In this document: piece by piece, positions 9,301 to 15,783 of the stretch
Position numbering within the stretch: the first letter of the stretch is position 1
Layout of the letters: the number at the start of each line of letters is the position of its first letter
Assembly (NCBI GenBank): GCA_946887025.1
Contig: CAMPJY010000029.1
Location: 1 to 20,485 of the forward strand
DNA: 20,485 bases
From: an uncultured Salinimicrobium sp.
GTDB taxonomy: Bacteria; Bacteroidota; Bacteroidia; Flavobacteriales; Flavobacteriaceae
Direction of reading: 5' to 3'
Notes under the pieces: generated by a model
Seen by the model: only the letters and a program-made list of their open reading frames with translations
Told to the model about the DNA's origin: nothing
The model's database searches: none
Made by a program: the position numbers and the translations under genes

Positions 9301-10534
9301 TATGGGTACCTTCAAACCTACCGTTGGCTTCACCTTTGGAAGCCAGGAGGAAATCCGGTATCAGGCAGCCCGTAAAGGCTGGCTTACCCTGTATCAGGAA
9401 TTCAACCAGCAGTATTCGGAGGTGGAGAACAGTACACTGAATATCCAGGCCAATCTGGACCTGCTGCCTGACCTTACGCTGGATCTTTCAGCGGGCAGGA
9501 TGTACTCTGAGACCTTTACTGAAAATTATCGAGTTGCAGGCAATCAATATGTGCCCCTGACGCCAAGGACCTATGGGAACTTCAATATTTCGACAATCCT
9601 GATTGGGACCGCATTCAGTTCGAGTACCGAGGAAGCTTCAGCTACTTTTCAGGATTTCAGGGATAACAGGCTGGAGGTAGCAAGGCGACTGGCTGCCCGG
9701 GACGGGCAGGACCCCAATCTGGTGGATGAGGAAGGTTTCCCTGTTGGATATGGTCGAAACAATCAGGATGTGCTGTTACCCGCCTTCCTGGCTGCCTATT
9801 CAGGCCGTGATGTAGGGAATATTTCCCTCGGGGCCTTCAGGGATGTGCCATTACCCAACTGGAATTTAAAATATACAGGCTTCATGCGCCTGGACTGGTT
9901 CAAGCAAAACTTCAGGAGATTCTCCGTCAATCACGGATACCAGGCCGGCTATACCATCAACCAGTTCCAGACCAACCTGGAGTACGACCCTGCGAATCCA
10001 AGGGAAACTGATCAGGCCGGGAATTATATGAACGACATGATCTACTCCAATATCAACCTGACCGAACAGTTCAGCCCCCTGATCAGGATCGATATGGAAA
10101 TGATAAATTCAGTCAAAGTACTGGCAGAAGTCCAGAAGGACAGGGCCTTGTCCCTGAGTTTCGACAACAACCTGCTGACGGAGATCCGGGGGAACCAGTA
10201 TACCCTTGGGCTGGGATACAGGATCAAGGACCTGCGGATCCCGACCCAGTTTGGGGGCCGCCGTCGCGTCCTGAGGAGTGACCTTAACTTCAAGGCCGAC
10301 ATCTCCTATCGCCACAACGAGACCATTATCAGGTATCTGGATGTGGACAACTCCCAGGTGACTGCAGGGCAGGATATCTGGGCCATTAACTTCATTGCGG
10401 ATTACGCCCTTTCGAAGAACCTGACAGCCATGGTCTACTACGACCACAGTTTCTCCGAATACGCCATTTCCACGGCCTTCCCGCAAACCACCATCAGGTC
10501 GGGGATCACCCTGCGATATAATTTCGGAAATTAG
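3377..10534 (+). CDS. sprA: SprA, giant outer-membrane translocon of the type IX secretion system
   Basis: Forms the large outer-membrane beta-barrel through which type IX secretion cargo, including gliding adhesins, leaves the periplasm (family knowledge from Flavobacterium johnsoniae SprA and Porphyromonas Sov). The 2385 residues fit the family size. Seen here: a signal peptide at about 1-30 (hydrophobic FTVFVACLFLWAPAVF, probable cleavage after TAQ); a stretch with repeated SprA-type modules; the family hallmark AYLHPGSPKGDN followed by YVDDFEAAQTS near residue 855; a second half rich in alternating aromatic/polar beta-strands (SYNQVDHRDFEIAN, FMRLDWFKQNFRRF); and a barrel-like C terminus ending ITLRYNFGN. 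The start is TTG at 3377: the nearest in-frame upstream stop is at 3359 and no ATG or GTG lies between. It sits 5 nt after ruvA and is probably translated from the same mRNA. Identification is very secure; only the start is uncertain. Confidence 0.96.
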   Translation: MGQNYNFRFTVFVACLFLWAPAVFSTLTAQETEKEQDTTKTGYSLGEIRLPDPNSIVNSYEYDPVLDRYIYTRTVGSFNITQPMILTPEEYERLVMEEEMQNYFQQKMDALAGRKEGAEDARSSLLPSFYVDSNFFESIFGGGEIELIPQGSVALDLGVLYSKRDNPAFSPRNRSTFTFDFDQRIQLSLLGNVGERLKVTANYDTESTFDFQNQLKLEYTPTEDDIIQKIEVGNINMPLNSSLIQGAQSLFGIKTELQFGKTRITGVFSEQKSERRTVNVEGGATVQEFDRFALEYDEDRHFFLAHYFRDHYDEALENYPFINSNIQITRVQVWVTNRSNNVQNLTDARNIVAIQDLGEAPEEGNIGLENIPGGFFNSPSGAYPDNTNNDLNPFGITGAGESVLTPAIRDIATVRSGFGGLPVEEGTDYVKLENARQLEPSEYRLHSSLGYISLNQRLANDEILGVAFQYTVNGEVFQVGEFANDGIEASGAVNPNGGAISQNLVVKMLKSSVINVEEPVWDLMMKNIYNLGAFDLEREDFRMNIVYTDPQPLNYLSPVEGQPLPEDVEETTLLRVFNLDNLNLNGDPIVGGDGFFDFVPGLTIDTETGSIIFTSVEPFGEYLFHQLDNTPNDNSEIYEIPSTWNANQQEYVFRTLYTTTKTQAEQLEADKNKFQLRGKYKSSNVEGIPIGAFNVPQGSVTVTAGGRVLQEGVDYVVNYQFGRVQILDESLLASNIPIQVSTENNALFGQQTKRFTGINVEHQFNENFLVGATYLNLNERPLTQKSNYSYEPINNSIYGFNLNYSTEVPFLTRMVNKLPNIDTDVISNFSVRGEMAYLHPGSPKGDNFNGKTTTYVDDFEAAQTSISIDNPLGWDLSSVPVGFGGELSNDNLAVNYRRAQLSWYSIDPVFYSSQRPSGITDADLASYATRRVFLDEIFPNVDVVQGQSQVIYTMDLAYQPAMRGPYNYNPAAAGSNILPEPAENFAGITRALNSTNFEQSNVEFIEFWLMDPFIYPENSGNNGGTLTFNLGSISEDVLKDGRKQYENGLPENGGVENTTFTAYGKVPTNQSLIYAFNTEGQARQNQDVGYDGLGDGDEAANFPAFANMPDPSADNYQYFLQGSGDILQRYSQYNGLEGNSPTAVTENNRGNTTLPTVEDVNRDNTMNTVDSYFEYEVELFPGMNIDNNQHITDVKEFTTTLENGQELPVRWVQFKVPIYEPTSAIGGIADFRSIRFMRLYLTDFQDPVVLRFGAMDLVRGDYRRYTQSLDPDKSDPSLEETLFEVSSVSIEENENRQPVPYVLPPGVEREELLNNNTRIRQNEQSLLIRVCDLETQDARAVYKNFQIDMRQYKNLEMFVHAESLVGQPALQEGELVAFLRIGTDFTDNFYQVEIPLKPTDFGSSGASEIWPEENRLQLSLELLQKVKAAVIGDPNYAATELNFFDEQLNPVSEGEDYELGELRVGIKGNPNFGGIRMIMLGVKNGLPDGNSRDLCGEVWFNELRLSELNNEGGWAAVLNMDANIADFANLSATGRRSTVGFGSLEQGPNQRSREDVQQYDLLTNVNMGQVLPKSWGLRIPVSYSIGEELITPKYDPEYLDLELENVLENAATPEIREDLKERAENYTKRQSINVIGLRKERTDEDKPMPWDVENLTVSSSYNQVDHRDFEIANSFDQNVRLGATYDYSFAPLNIEPLKNMKAIDSSAYFALLRDFNFNLLPSNISASSTIFRQYNEQTFREINLPPGFISGIPTLYQRNFLFDWQYAINYNLTKSLRFNFTSSTNRIVRNYLDEESVPDQTTGIWDNFFNVGEPNQHYQTLQVNYDLPFAKLPVLEFITATYSYTGNFQWERGSEMYRVLEEIPNLGNSVQNSNSHQVNATLELQKLYDYVGLTKKEPGSDAGTSIEERSKGVPTLNGNQEENSTEDAADNNRLSSGEKTYNTFVGLLSAVKRIQVNYQENNGTFLPGYLPSIGFMGTFKPTVGFTFGSQEEIRYQAARKGWLTLYQEFNQQYSEVENSTLNIQANLDLLPDLTLDLSAGRMYSETFTENYRVAGNQYVPLTPRTYGNFNISTILIGTAFSSSTEEASATFQDFRDNRLEVARRLAARDGQDPNLVDEEGFPVGYGRNNQDVLLPAFLAAYSGRDVGNISLGAFRDVPLPNWNLKYTGFMRLDWFKQNFRRFSVNHGYQAGYTINQFQTNLEYDPANPRETDQAGNYMNDMIYSNINLTEQFSPLIRIDMEMINSVKVLAEVQKDRALSLSFDNNLLTEIRGNQYTLGLGYRIKDLRIPTQFGGRRRVLRSDLNFKADISYRHNETIIRYLDVDNSQVTAGQDIWAINFIADYALSKNLTAMVYYDHSFSEYAISTAFPQTTIRSGITLRYNFGN

Positions 10535-10543
10535 GTTCCCGGA

Positions 10544-10574
10544 TTTGAACAAATCAATTATTAAAGTAACTTTG
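10544..10574 (+). promoter_or_regulatory. Bacteroidota-type promoter of gcvH
   Basis: TTTG (10544-10547), 19-bp spacer, TAACTTTG (10567-10574) match the Bacteroidota sigma-ABfr consensus at every defined base. Initiation near 10581 would leave a leader of about 16 nt before the gcvH ATG. Confidence 0.75.
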
Positions 10575-10596
10575 CTTTTATTAAAAAATCAACCAG

Positions 10597-10977
10597 ATGA
10601 ATATTCCACAAGATTTAAAGTACACCAAGGATCACGAATGGGTGAAAATTGAAGGCGATGTGGCCGTTATTGGGATCACCGATTTCGCCCAGGGAGAATT
10701 AGGAGATATTGTGTACGTAGAAGTAGAGACAGTAGATGAAACCCTGGAAAGGGAGGAGATCTTCGGGACGGTAGAAGCCGTGAAAACTGTTTCAGATCTG
10801 TTCCTGCCCCTTTCAGGAGAGATCATCGAGTTCAACGAAAGCCTTGAAGACGAACCTGAAAAAGTAAATTCCGATCCTTATGGGGAAGGCTGGATGGTGA
10901 AGCTGAGATTCAACGATGCTTCCCAGGTGGACGATCTGTTGAGTGCAGATGAATATTCTGAGATTATTGGCGCCTAA
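10597..10977 (+). CDS. gcvH: Glycine cleavage system H protein
   Basis: Lipoylated shuttle of the glycine cleavage complex, carrying the aminomethyl group from the P protein to the T protein and electrons to the L protein. The 126 residues match the usual length. The N terminus [15 protein letters not shown] is typical. The lipoyl-attachment lysine is K63 in [13 protein letters not shown], and the C-terminal half [15 protein letters not shown] is well conserved. The ATG lies about 22 nt after a consensus promoter. No gcvP or gcvT is present; in this group H is commonly encoded apart from them. The 3' end overlaps the start of the VanZ-like gene by about 29 nt, so translation of the two may be coupled. 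No glycine riboswitch is visible in the short leader. Confidence 0.97.
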   Translation: MNIPQDLKYTKDHEWVKIEGDVAVIGITDFAQGELGDIVYVEVETVDETLEREEIFGTVEAVKTVSDLFLPLSGEIIEFNESLEDEPEKVNSDPYGEGWMVKLRFNDASQVDDLLSADEYSEIIGA

Positions 10978-11380
10978 ACACCTGCTTTTTATCACGGCCC
11001 TGCTTTACACAGGGCTAATAATGTACCTCTCCCTGATCAATCTCGCCGATACCCCGGTAAGCAAACTGGGAGTGGGAGACAAGGCCATGCATGCAGGTGC
11101 CTATTTCGGACTTGGGCTTTTATGGCTGATTTTCAGTGTATTTAACTCCGGGATTGAAAGCTTCGCAAAAAATATAATCGTAATTTGCATAGCTTGTATA
11201 GTTTTTGGCACTTTTATTGAGGTTCTACAACATATGTTGACCGAGTATCGACAACTCGATCTGCTTGATGTTCTGGCCAATAGCATCGGGGTCATGGTAG
11301 CGGGAGCGCTGGTATGGCTTTTAAAGGAAATATTAATCAGGTTAAAAGTTAAGATTAATTTATTTTTTCTGAAAAAATAA
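10949..11380 (+). CDS. VanZ-like family membrane protein
   Basis: Small inner-membrane protein of the VanZ-like family. VanZ itself raises teicoplanin resistance, but the function of most family members, including this one, is unknown. Four hydrophobic segments are visible: [19 protein letters not shown], the [14 protein letters not shown] stretch, [18 protein letters not shown] and [18 protein letters not shown]. Conserved polar residues are in place: [11 protein letters not shown] after the first segment, then [22 protein letters not shown]. The C terminus is a basic tail ([13 protein letters not shown]). The ATG at 10949 gives a normal N terminus; a GTG at 10943 in the same frame is possible. 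The start lies inside the end of gcvH, which implies co-transcription. The function should not be read as antibiotic resistance. Confidence 0.88.
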   Translation: MNILRLLAPKHLLFITALLYTGLIMYLSLINLADTPVSKLGVGDKAMHAGAYFGLGLLWLIFSVFNSGIESFAKNIIVICIACIVFGTFIEVLQHMLTEYRQLDLLDVLANSIGVMVAGALVWLLKEILIRLKVKINLFFLKK

Positions 11381-11413
11381 TTATTTTAGCCAACCTATAA
11401 TTAAACTGGTATT

Positions 11414-12139
11414 ATGAAACCCAAGAAGAATCCTAAGGCCGATTTAAAGAAGAGGAGTATGCTCTTCTTCCAGATCGGTATGATTTTAGTCCTCTTTATC
11501 ACCTGGCGGGCGATAGAGTGGAAAACTTACGATAAGGAAGCTATAGATGTCGGGATGGTCGACATGGACGCTTTGGAAGAAGAGGATGTGCCGATCACCG
11601 AGCTGAATACGCCTCCGCCACCACCACCGCCACCACCGCCACCAGCACCCGAGATCATTGAAGTTGTTGAAGACGAAGTCGAGGTTGAGGAGACTGTGAT
11701 CCAGTCTACCGAGACCAATCAGGAGGAGATCGTGGAAGTTCAGGAAGTAGAAGTTGCTGAGGTGGAAGAAGAAATCGCTGATGTACCTTTTATGCTGATC
11801 GAGGATGTGCCAATCTTTCCAGGATGTGAAAACCTGAGTAACAACAACGAGCGCAAGACTTGTATGAGTGAAAAGATAAGTGAATTTGTGAACAGGAGGT
11901 TTGATACATCCCTGGGAGGTGAACTTGGGCTTTCAGGAATCAATAAGATCTATGTTCAGTTCAGGATCGAGAAGAACGGAACCATTACAGTACTTGGGGT
12001 ACGTGGACCGCACCCAAGACTTGAGCAGGAAGCCAAGAGCGTAGTGGAAGAACTGCCTAAAATGCAGCCCGGAAAACAACGTGGCAAACCAGTTGGGGTA
12101 CTTTACTCCCTGCCAATTACCTTCAGGGTTCAGGATTAA
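11414..12139 (+). CDS. TonB family energy transducer
   Basis: Couples the inner-membrane proton motive force (via ExbB/ExbD, not encoded here) to TonB-dependent outer-membrane transporters. The 241 residues show a short basic cytoplasmic N terminus (MKPKKNPKADLKKRS), one membrane anchor at about 16-33 (MLFFQIGMILVLFITWRA), a run of 11 prolines at 67-77, an acidic Glu/Val-rich spacer at about 80-125 expected to span the periplasm, and a TonB C-terminal domain from about 127. That domain has the Bacteroidota form VPIFPGCENLSNN, then a second cysteine in KTCMSEKI, IYVQFRIEKNGTI, LPKMQPGKQRGKPV and LPITFRV at the end. The two cysteines could form a disulfide. A weak promoter-like TATTTTAG lies at 11382-11389. 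A terminator follows. The downstream RemB-like gene carries a similar domain. Confidence 0.95.
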   Translation: MKPKKNPKADLKKRSMLFFQIGMILVLFITWRAIEWKTYDKEAIDVGMVDMDALEEEDVPITELNTPPPPPPPPPPPAPEIIEVVEDEVEVEETVIQSTETNQEEIVEVQEVEVAEVEEEIADVPFMLIEDVPIFPGCENLSNNNERKTCMSEKISEFVNRRFDTSLGGELGLSGINKIYVQFRIEKNGTITVLGVRGPHPRLEQEAKSVVEELPKMQPGKQRGKPVGVLYSLPITFRVQD

Positions 12140-12164
12140 TATTACTACACATAGTTTGATGAGG

Positions 12165-12193
12165 ATCCCGTACGCAAGTGCGGGATTTTATTT
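12165..12193 (+). terminator. Rho-independent terminator after tonB
   Basis: A 9-bp stem with one G-T wobble (ATCCCGTAC 12165-12173 with GTGCGGGAT 12178-12186), GCAA tetraloop and T-rich tail, 25 nt after the tonB stop. Confidence 0.88.
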
Positions 12194-12194
12194 T

Positions 12195-12489
12195 GCCACG
12201 AATTGACGAATATTTTTTTAGGGAGGGATTGACGGGAATTGCCACGAATCCACGAATATGGTTATGATTGAATTGTCCCGCCTTGATCTCCATAAAATTG
12301 GGCTAAAGCCCTTTAAAAAGAAACACCTTAAATCCCGGACTTAAAAGTCCGGGCAATTTAATTATTATATAAAATGAATTGTCCCGCCTTTTAAGGCGGG
12401 TTCCTATGTGCTGCAGATTAAAAGGGCTTTAGCCCAAATTTTTAAGTTTGGGGAACTTAATTGCTATAAAATATTCGTGTATTCGTGGC
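12195..12489. repeat. Non-coding block of nested inverted repeats (REP/MITE-like)
   Basis: This block fills most of the gene-free stretch between tonB and the RemB-like gene. Outer arms 12195-12216 and 12468-12489 are inverted copies (20 of 22 bp match; core GCCACGAAT..ACGAATATTTT), and a further direct copy starts at 12241. A second pair of arms is perfect over 17 bp (TTGGGCTAAAGCCCTTT at 12298-12314 against 12421-12437), and each of these arms is itself a small hairpin. Inside lie two hairpins with 2-nt loops: CCCGGACTT with AAGTCCGGG (12334-12353) and CCCGCCTT with AAGGCGGG (12383-12400). GAATTGTCCCGCCTT occurs twice (12270-12284, 12376-12390). No open reading frame or target-site duplication is evident. 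Confidence 0.85.
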
Positions 12490-12503
12490 ACCCCTAAAAA
12501 AAC

Positions 12504-12533
12504 TCTGTTTTTAATCTAAAAAATGTATCTTTC
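12504..12533 (+). promoter_or_regulatory. Possible promoter of the RemB-like gene
   Basis: TATCTTTC (12526-12533) matches TAnnTTTG except at the last base and lies 18 bp after a TTTG-like CTCTG. It would start transcription near 12540, downstream of an in-frame ATG at 12523, which argues for the ATG at 12568 or 12571 as the true start. Confidence 0.45.
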
Positions 12534-12567
12534 GTGCAGTAAAAACCCAAAGTGCCTTTCTCCATCT

Positions 12568-14682
12568 ATGATGAAGTATCCCTCGCTACTGTTTTTCTTC
12601 CTCTGTGCCAGTGTTTTTTCTCAGGAATATGTCGGAAATCAGGAAAGATTCCCCCGCTTTGAGGAATGCGAGAATGTGTTGTTTGAAGAGGAGGAAGCGT
12701 GTTTTCATCAGACCCTGAAATCCCACATAAAGCAGGAATTTGAACTCCCGCAAGTGGTTAAAGACTCAGAATATTCCGGGGAAGTGGTAGTGCTTTTTGA
12801 GGTGACCTCAGAAGGGAATTTCGAACCCCTTTATATTGATGCCGTCTATAAGGAGCTGGAGGAAGAGGTGGAGAGGGTCTTTGATTCCCTGCCTCAGGTG
12901 AAGCCCGCTACCTACGACAACAGGCCTATCGATATACAGTTCCGCATGCCAATAATAATTCCCCTGGAGGAAAGCTTCCAGGCTACGGATTCTGTTGCAA
13001 CCGATTCTCCCGATGCCGAGGTACTTCAGTCAGAAAACAAACTGGCAGCTGCCAAATATGAATATGACGCCATCGTTTCAGAAGAATTTGAGAATCCCAA
13101 GGTGAGCAGTCGCATCAACATCCCTTTTTCCCATGAATTATACAGTCGTTTTGACGACGAGCTGAATGCTGTGGGCACCAATTTTCATTCCGCTTCCAAA
13201 CCTTATCTGTACCACGAGATCCAGCCTTATTACGATCTGGCTGCAGAAACAAACAGCCTAAAGAAAGATGTTTCCTCCTGGTGGGGCAGAAAGCTCTGGA
13301 ATGAGCATCTTTTAACCTTTCAGGGTGAGGATTACTGGTTCACGGCCGATGTGGCCCTGGACTTGCAGGTGGGGAAGGATTTTGGCAGTGAATTTGACGT
13401 CACCTATAACAATACCCGGGCTGCGATCCTTCAGGGAGGCCTGGGCAAGAATTTCAACTTCTATTCGGTGCTGTATGAGTCTCAGGGCCGGTTTTCTGAC
13501 TATTACAACCATTACGCCGAATCCCTTAAACCCGATGGGGGAGACCCTGCAATTATCCCGGGAAGGGGGATTGCAAAACCATTCATGGGACAGGGCTACG
13601 ACTATCCTGCTGCGGAAGGCTATCTTTCCTATAGCCCAAGCAGGTTCTTTAATCTGCAGCTGGGGCATGGGAAACAGTTTATCGGGGATGGATACAGGTC
13701 CCTGCTGGTAAGTGATAATGCCACTCCCTATCCGTATTTTAAGCTTACCACTACCTTCTGGAAGATCAAATACACCAATACCTGGATGTCCCTTAGGGAT
13801 GTGAGGCCTGCGGTGACGGGGGACGGGTCCTTCAGGACCAAATACATGGCCAACCACTATCTCAGTTATAATGTGACCAAGCGCCTGAATCTCGGATTCT
13901 TTGAGTCGGTGATGTGGGAGAATGACAACAACCGGGGATTTGATTTCAATTATCTGAATCCCGTGATCTTTTATCGCGCCATTGAATTCTCCACGGGTGC
14001 CAGGGCAGGGAATGCCATCCTGGGGCTGAGCGCCAAATACAAATGGAGCGACCACTTCAACCTGTACGGACAATGGCTGATCGACGAATTTTCCTCGGGA
14101 GATATCTTCGGAGGGGATGGCAGCTGGAAAAATAAGCTGGGGTTTCAGCTGGGGGCCAAGTATTACAACGCCTTTGGGGTTGACAACCTGCTGCTGCAGA
14201 TGGAATACAACCAGGTGAGGCCTTATGCCTACTCCCACAATACCATCACCCTGAACTACGGCCATAACAACCAGTCCATGGCCCACCAATGGGGTGCCAA
14301 TTTCCGGGAGCTGGTCGGGATTGCCCGCTATAAGAAAGACAGGTATTACGGGCATTTAAAGCTGGTGTACGGGTACAGGGGCTTCGATTACAATGCATTC
14401 GAAGATGATTTCGCCTATGGCGGTGATATTTATACCAGCGAGGAGAATAGGCCTTATGAGACGGGGGTAGAGATAGGGCAGGGGAATACCTCGAACTCCT
14501 TTTTCGGGGAGACTCAAGTGGGATATATCGTCAATCCATCCACGAACCTGAAGTTGTTTGGAAGCTTTATTTTCAGGAGCTTTGATGTGCTGAGGGATAC
14601 GCCATCGCATTTTGATTCCAATACCTATTGGGTGAATATTGGGCTGAGGACGGATATATTTAACTGGTATTACGATTATTAA
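12568..14682 (+). CDS. remB: RemB-like gliding motility outer-membrane protein (TonB-C-like domain + Wzi-type barrel)
   Basis: Probable outer-membrane beta-barrel of the Wzi/RemB group; RemB in Flavobacterium johnsoniae contributes to gliding on surfaces. With the start at 12568 it has 704 residues: signal peptide about 1-19 (KYPSLLFFFLCASVFSQ), then a region at about 26-133 that resembles a TonB C-terminal domain (FPRFEECEN, EEEACFHQTLK, VVVLFEVTSEGNF, SLPQVKPAT, FRMPIIIPL), a linker, and from about 170 a barrel with Wzi-type motifs: LGHGKQFIGDGYRSLLVSDN, YPYFKLTTTFWKIKY and FDFNYLNPVIFYRAIEF. It ends in aromatic NWYYDY, as outer-membrane barrels do. An upstream in-frame ATG at 12523 would put a non-signal-like stretch in front and overlaps the likely promoter, so 12568 (or the next codon, 12571) is preferred. 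Family assignment is good; the exact role in this organism is inferred. Confidence 0.85.
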   Translation: MMKYPSLLFFFLCASVFSQEYVGNQERFPRFEECENVLFEEEEACFHQTLKSHIKQEFELPQVVKDSEYSGEVVVLFEVTSEGNFEPLYIDAVYKELEEEVERVFDSLPQVKPATYDNRPIDIQFRMPIIIPLEESFQATDSVATDSPDAEVLQSENKLAAAKYEYDAIVSEEFENPKVSSRINIPFSHELYSRFDDELNAVGTNFHSASKPYLYHEIQPYYDLAAETNSLKKDVSSWWGRKLWNEHLLTFQGEDYWFTADVALDLQVGKDFGSEFDVTYNNTRAAILQGGLGKNFNFYSVLYESQGRFSDYYNHYAESLKPDGGDPAIIPGRGIAKPFMGQGYDYPAAEGYLSYSPSRFFNLQLGHGKQFIGDGYRSLLVSDNATPYPYFKLTTTFWKIKYTNTWMSLRDVRPAVTGDGSFRTKYMANHYLSYNVTKRLNLGFFESVMWENDNNRGFDFNYLNPVIFYRAIEFSTGARAGNAILGLSAKYKWSDHFNLYGQWLIDEFSSGDIFGGDGSWKNKLGFQLGAKYYNAFGVDNLLLQMEYNQVRPYAYSHNTITLNYGHNNQSMAHQWGANFRELVGIARYKKDRYYGHLKLVYGYRGFDYNAFEDDFAYGGDIYTSEENRPYETGVEIGQGNTSNSFFGETQVGYIVNPSTNLKLFGSFIFRSFDVLRDTPSHFDSNTYWVNIGLRTDIFNWYYDY

Positions 14683-14697
14683 CTATGCGGGAGGGTT

Positions 14698-14764
14698 TCC
14701 CGCAGATTGCGCAGATTTTCACCGCAAATTGCGCAGATGAATCTTCGGACTTCGGACTTCGGAC
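14698..14764. repeat. Short direct repeats: CCGCAGATT family and a TTCGGAC triplicate
   Basis: CCGCAGATTGCGCAGAT (from 14699) and CCGCAAATTGCGCAGAT (14722-14738) are near-identical tandem copies; the same family recurs at 20102-20147. They are followed by three exact heptamers TTCGGAC (14744-14764) and then degenerate GACTTCCAACTCC copies to about 14798. The 198 bp between the RemB-like gene and ctaB hold only these repeats and the ctaB promoter. Confidence 0.75.
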
Positions 14765-14827
14765 TTCCAACTCCCTTAACCTCCTGACTTCCAACTCCAA
14801 TTTTCAAACATTAACACTCCTTCCTCC

Positions 14828-14857
14828 TTGCTAAAATCCAATTAAGAAGTATCTTTG
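14828..14857 (+). promoter_or_regulatory. Bacteroidota-type promoter of the ctaB-cox cluster
   Basis: TTG (14828-14830), 19-bp spacer and TATCTTTG (14850-14857) fit the consensus. Initiation near 14864 leaves about 17 nt before the TTG start of ctaB and thus supports that start. Confidence 0.75.
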
Positions 14858-14880
14858 CAGCAAAATTAAACAAGAGCTTC

Positions 14881-15783
14881 TTGGATAACGCACGTATACA
14901 TACGCCTTCCATCTCCGTCCTCTCCGATTTTAAAGAAATAACCAAGGTCCGCCTGGCGGTGAGTGTGGTATTTTCCTCCGTGGCCGGATATTTTCTCGGG
15001 GCCGACACGATCGATTTCGTTAATGTGCTCATGCTGGGACTTGGGGGATACTGCCTGGTTGGCGCCTCCAATGCGTATAACCAGATCATCGAAAAGGACC
15101 TGGATTCCCTGATGGACAGGACCATGAACCGACCTATCCCTTCGGGACGTATGTCGGTGAACACGGCCTTCGCCATCGCCAGCATACTTACCGTACTGGG
15201 ACTGATCATCCTCTATCTCATCAATCCGATCACCGCCATGTTTGGGGCTATCAGCATCTTTCTGTATGTCTGCATCTATACCCCGCTTAAAACCAAAACC
15301 CCGCTTTCCGTCTTCGTAGGCGCTTTCCCGGGGGCCATTCCCTTTATGATGGGCTGGGTGGCTGCCACGGGCGATTTCAGTATTGAGCCGGGGACGCTGT
15401 TCATGATACAATTCTTCTGGCAGTTCCCGCATTTTTGGGCTTTAGGCTGGTGGTTGTTCGACGATTATAAGAAAGGAGGCTTCTTTATGCTGCCTACCGG
15501 GAAAAAGGATAAGGGCACTGCCATTCAGATCATCCTTTACACTCTGTGGACCGTATTGGTTTCCGTAATACCCGCTTTCGGCTTTACCGGGGAACTTTTC
15601 CTTTCCCCCGTTGCTGCTATTCTAGTTTTCATCCTCGGAATGGGAATGCTTTATTACGCGGTGCAGCTTTATCGCAACAGGGACGCCAAAACCGCCAGAC
15701 AGCTGATGTTTGCAAGCGTTTCCTACATCACTTTACTTCAGATAATTTACGTTTTAGACAAATACATTAGAATATGGATATAG
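14881..15783 (+). CDS. ctaB: Protoheme IX farnesyltransferase (heme O synthase)
   Basis: Inner-membrane UbiA-family prenyltransferase that adds a farnesyl group to heme B to make heme O, the precursor of heme A used by heme-copper oxidases. The 300 residues match the family. Visible motifs: SNAYNQIIEKDLDSLMDRT plus NRPIPSG (about 63-89), the first Asp-rich prenyl-diphosphate site; YTPLKTKTPLSVFVGAFPG (about 133-151) with GAIPFMMGW; and the family signature FWQFPHFWALGWW then DYKKGGFFMLP (about 179-205). About eight or nine hydrophobic segments are present. The start is TTG at 14881, since no ATG lies between the promoter and the conserved DFKEITKVRLAVSVVFSS. The stop overlaps the next gene by 10 nt. 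Also known as cyoE. Confidence 0.96.
   Translation: MDNARIHTPSISVLSDFKEITKVRLAVSVVFSSVAGYFLGADTIDFVNVLMLGLGGYCLVGASNAYNQIIEKDLDSLMDRTMNRPIPSGRMSVNTAFAIASILTVLGLIILYLINPITAMFGAISIFLYVCIYTPLKTKTPLSVFVGAFPGAIPFMMGWVAATGDFSIEPGTLFMIQFFWQFPHFWALGWWLFDDYKKGGFFMLPTGKKDKGTAIQIILYTLWTVLVSVIPAFGFTGELFLSPVAAILVFILGMGMLYYAVQLYRNRDAKTARQLMFASVSYITLLQIIYVLDKYIRIWI

Noticed and set aside
10575..10596. Glycine riboswitch before gcvH
   Set aside because: The space between the promoter and the start codon is far too short to hold an aptamer.
10949..11380. Glycopeptide resistance gene vanZ
   Set aside because: It belongs to the broad VanZ-like family, but no van cluster is present and the host is a Gram-negative flavobacterium, so a resistance role is not supported.
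12523..12567. Upstream ATG of the RemB-like gene
   Set aside because: The added 15 residues are not signal-peptide-like, and the probable -7 element lies at 12526-12533, so transcription would begin after this codon.
13312..14355. 347-codon minus-strand reading frame inside the RemB-like gene
   Set aside because: Antisense shadow of a codon-biased gene. Gly/Pro/His-rich with no recognisable domain, while the + strand encodes a clear barrel.
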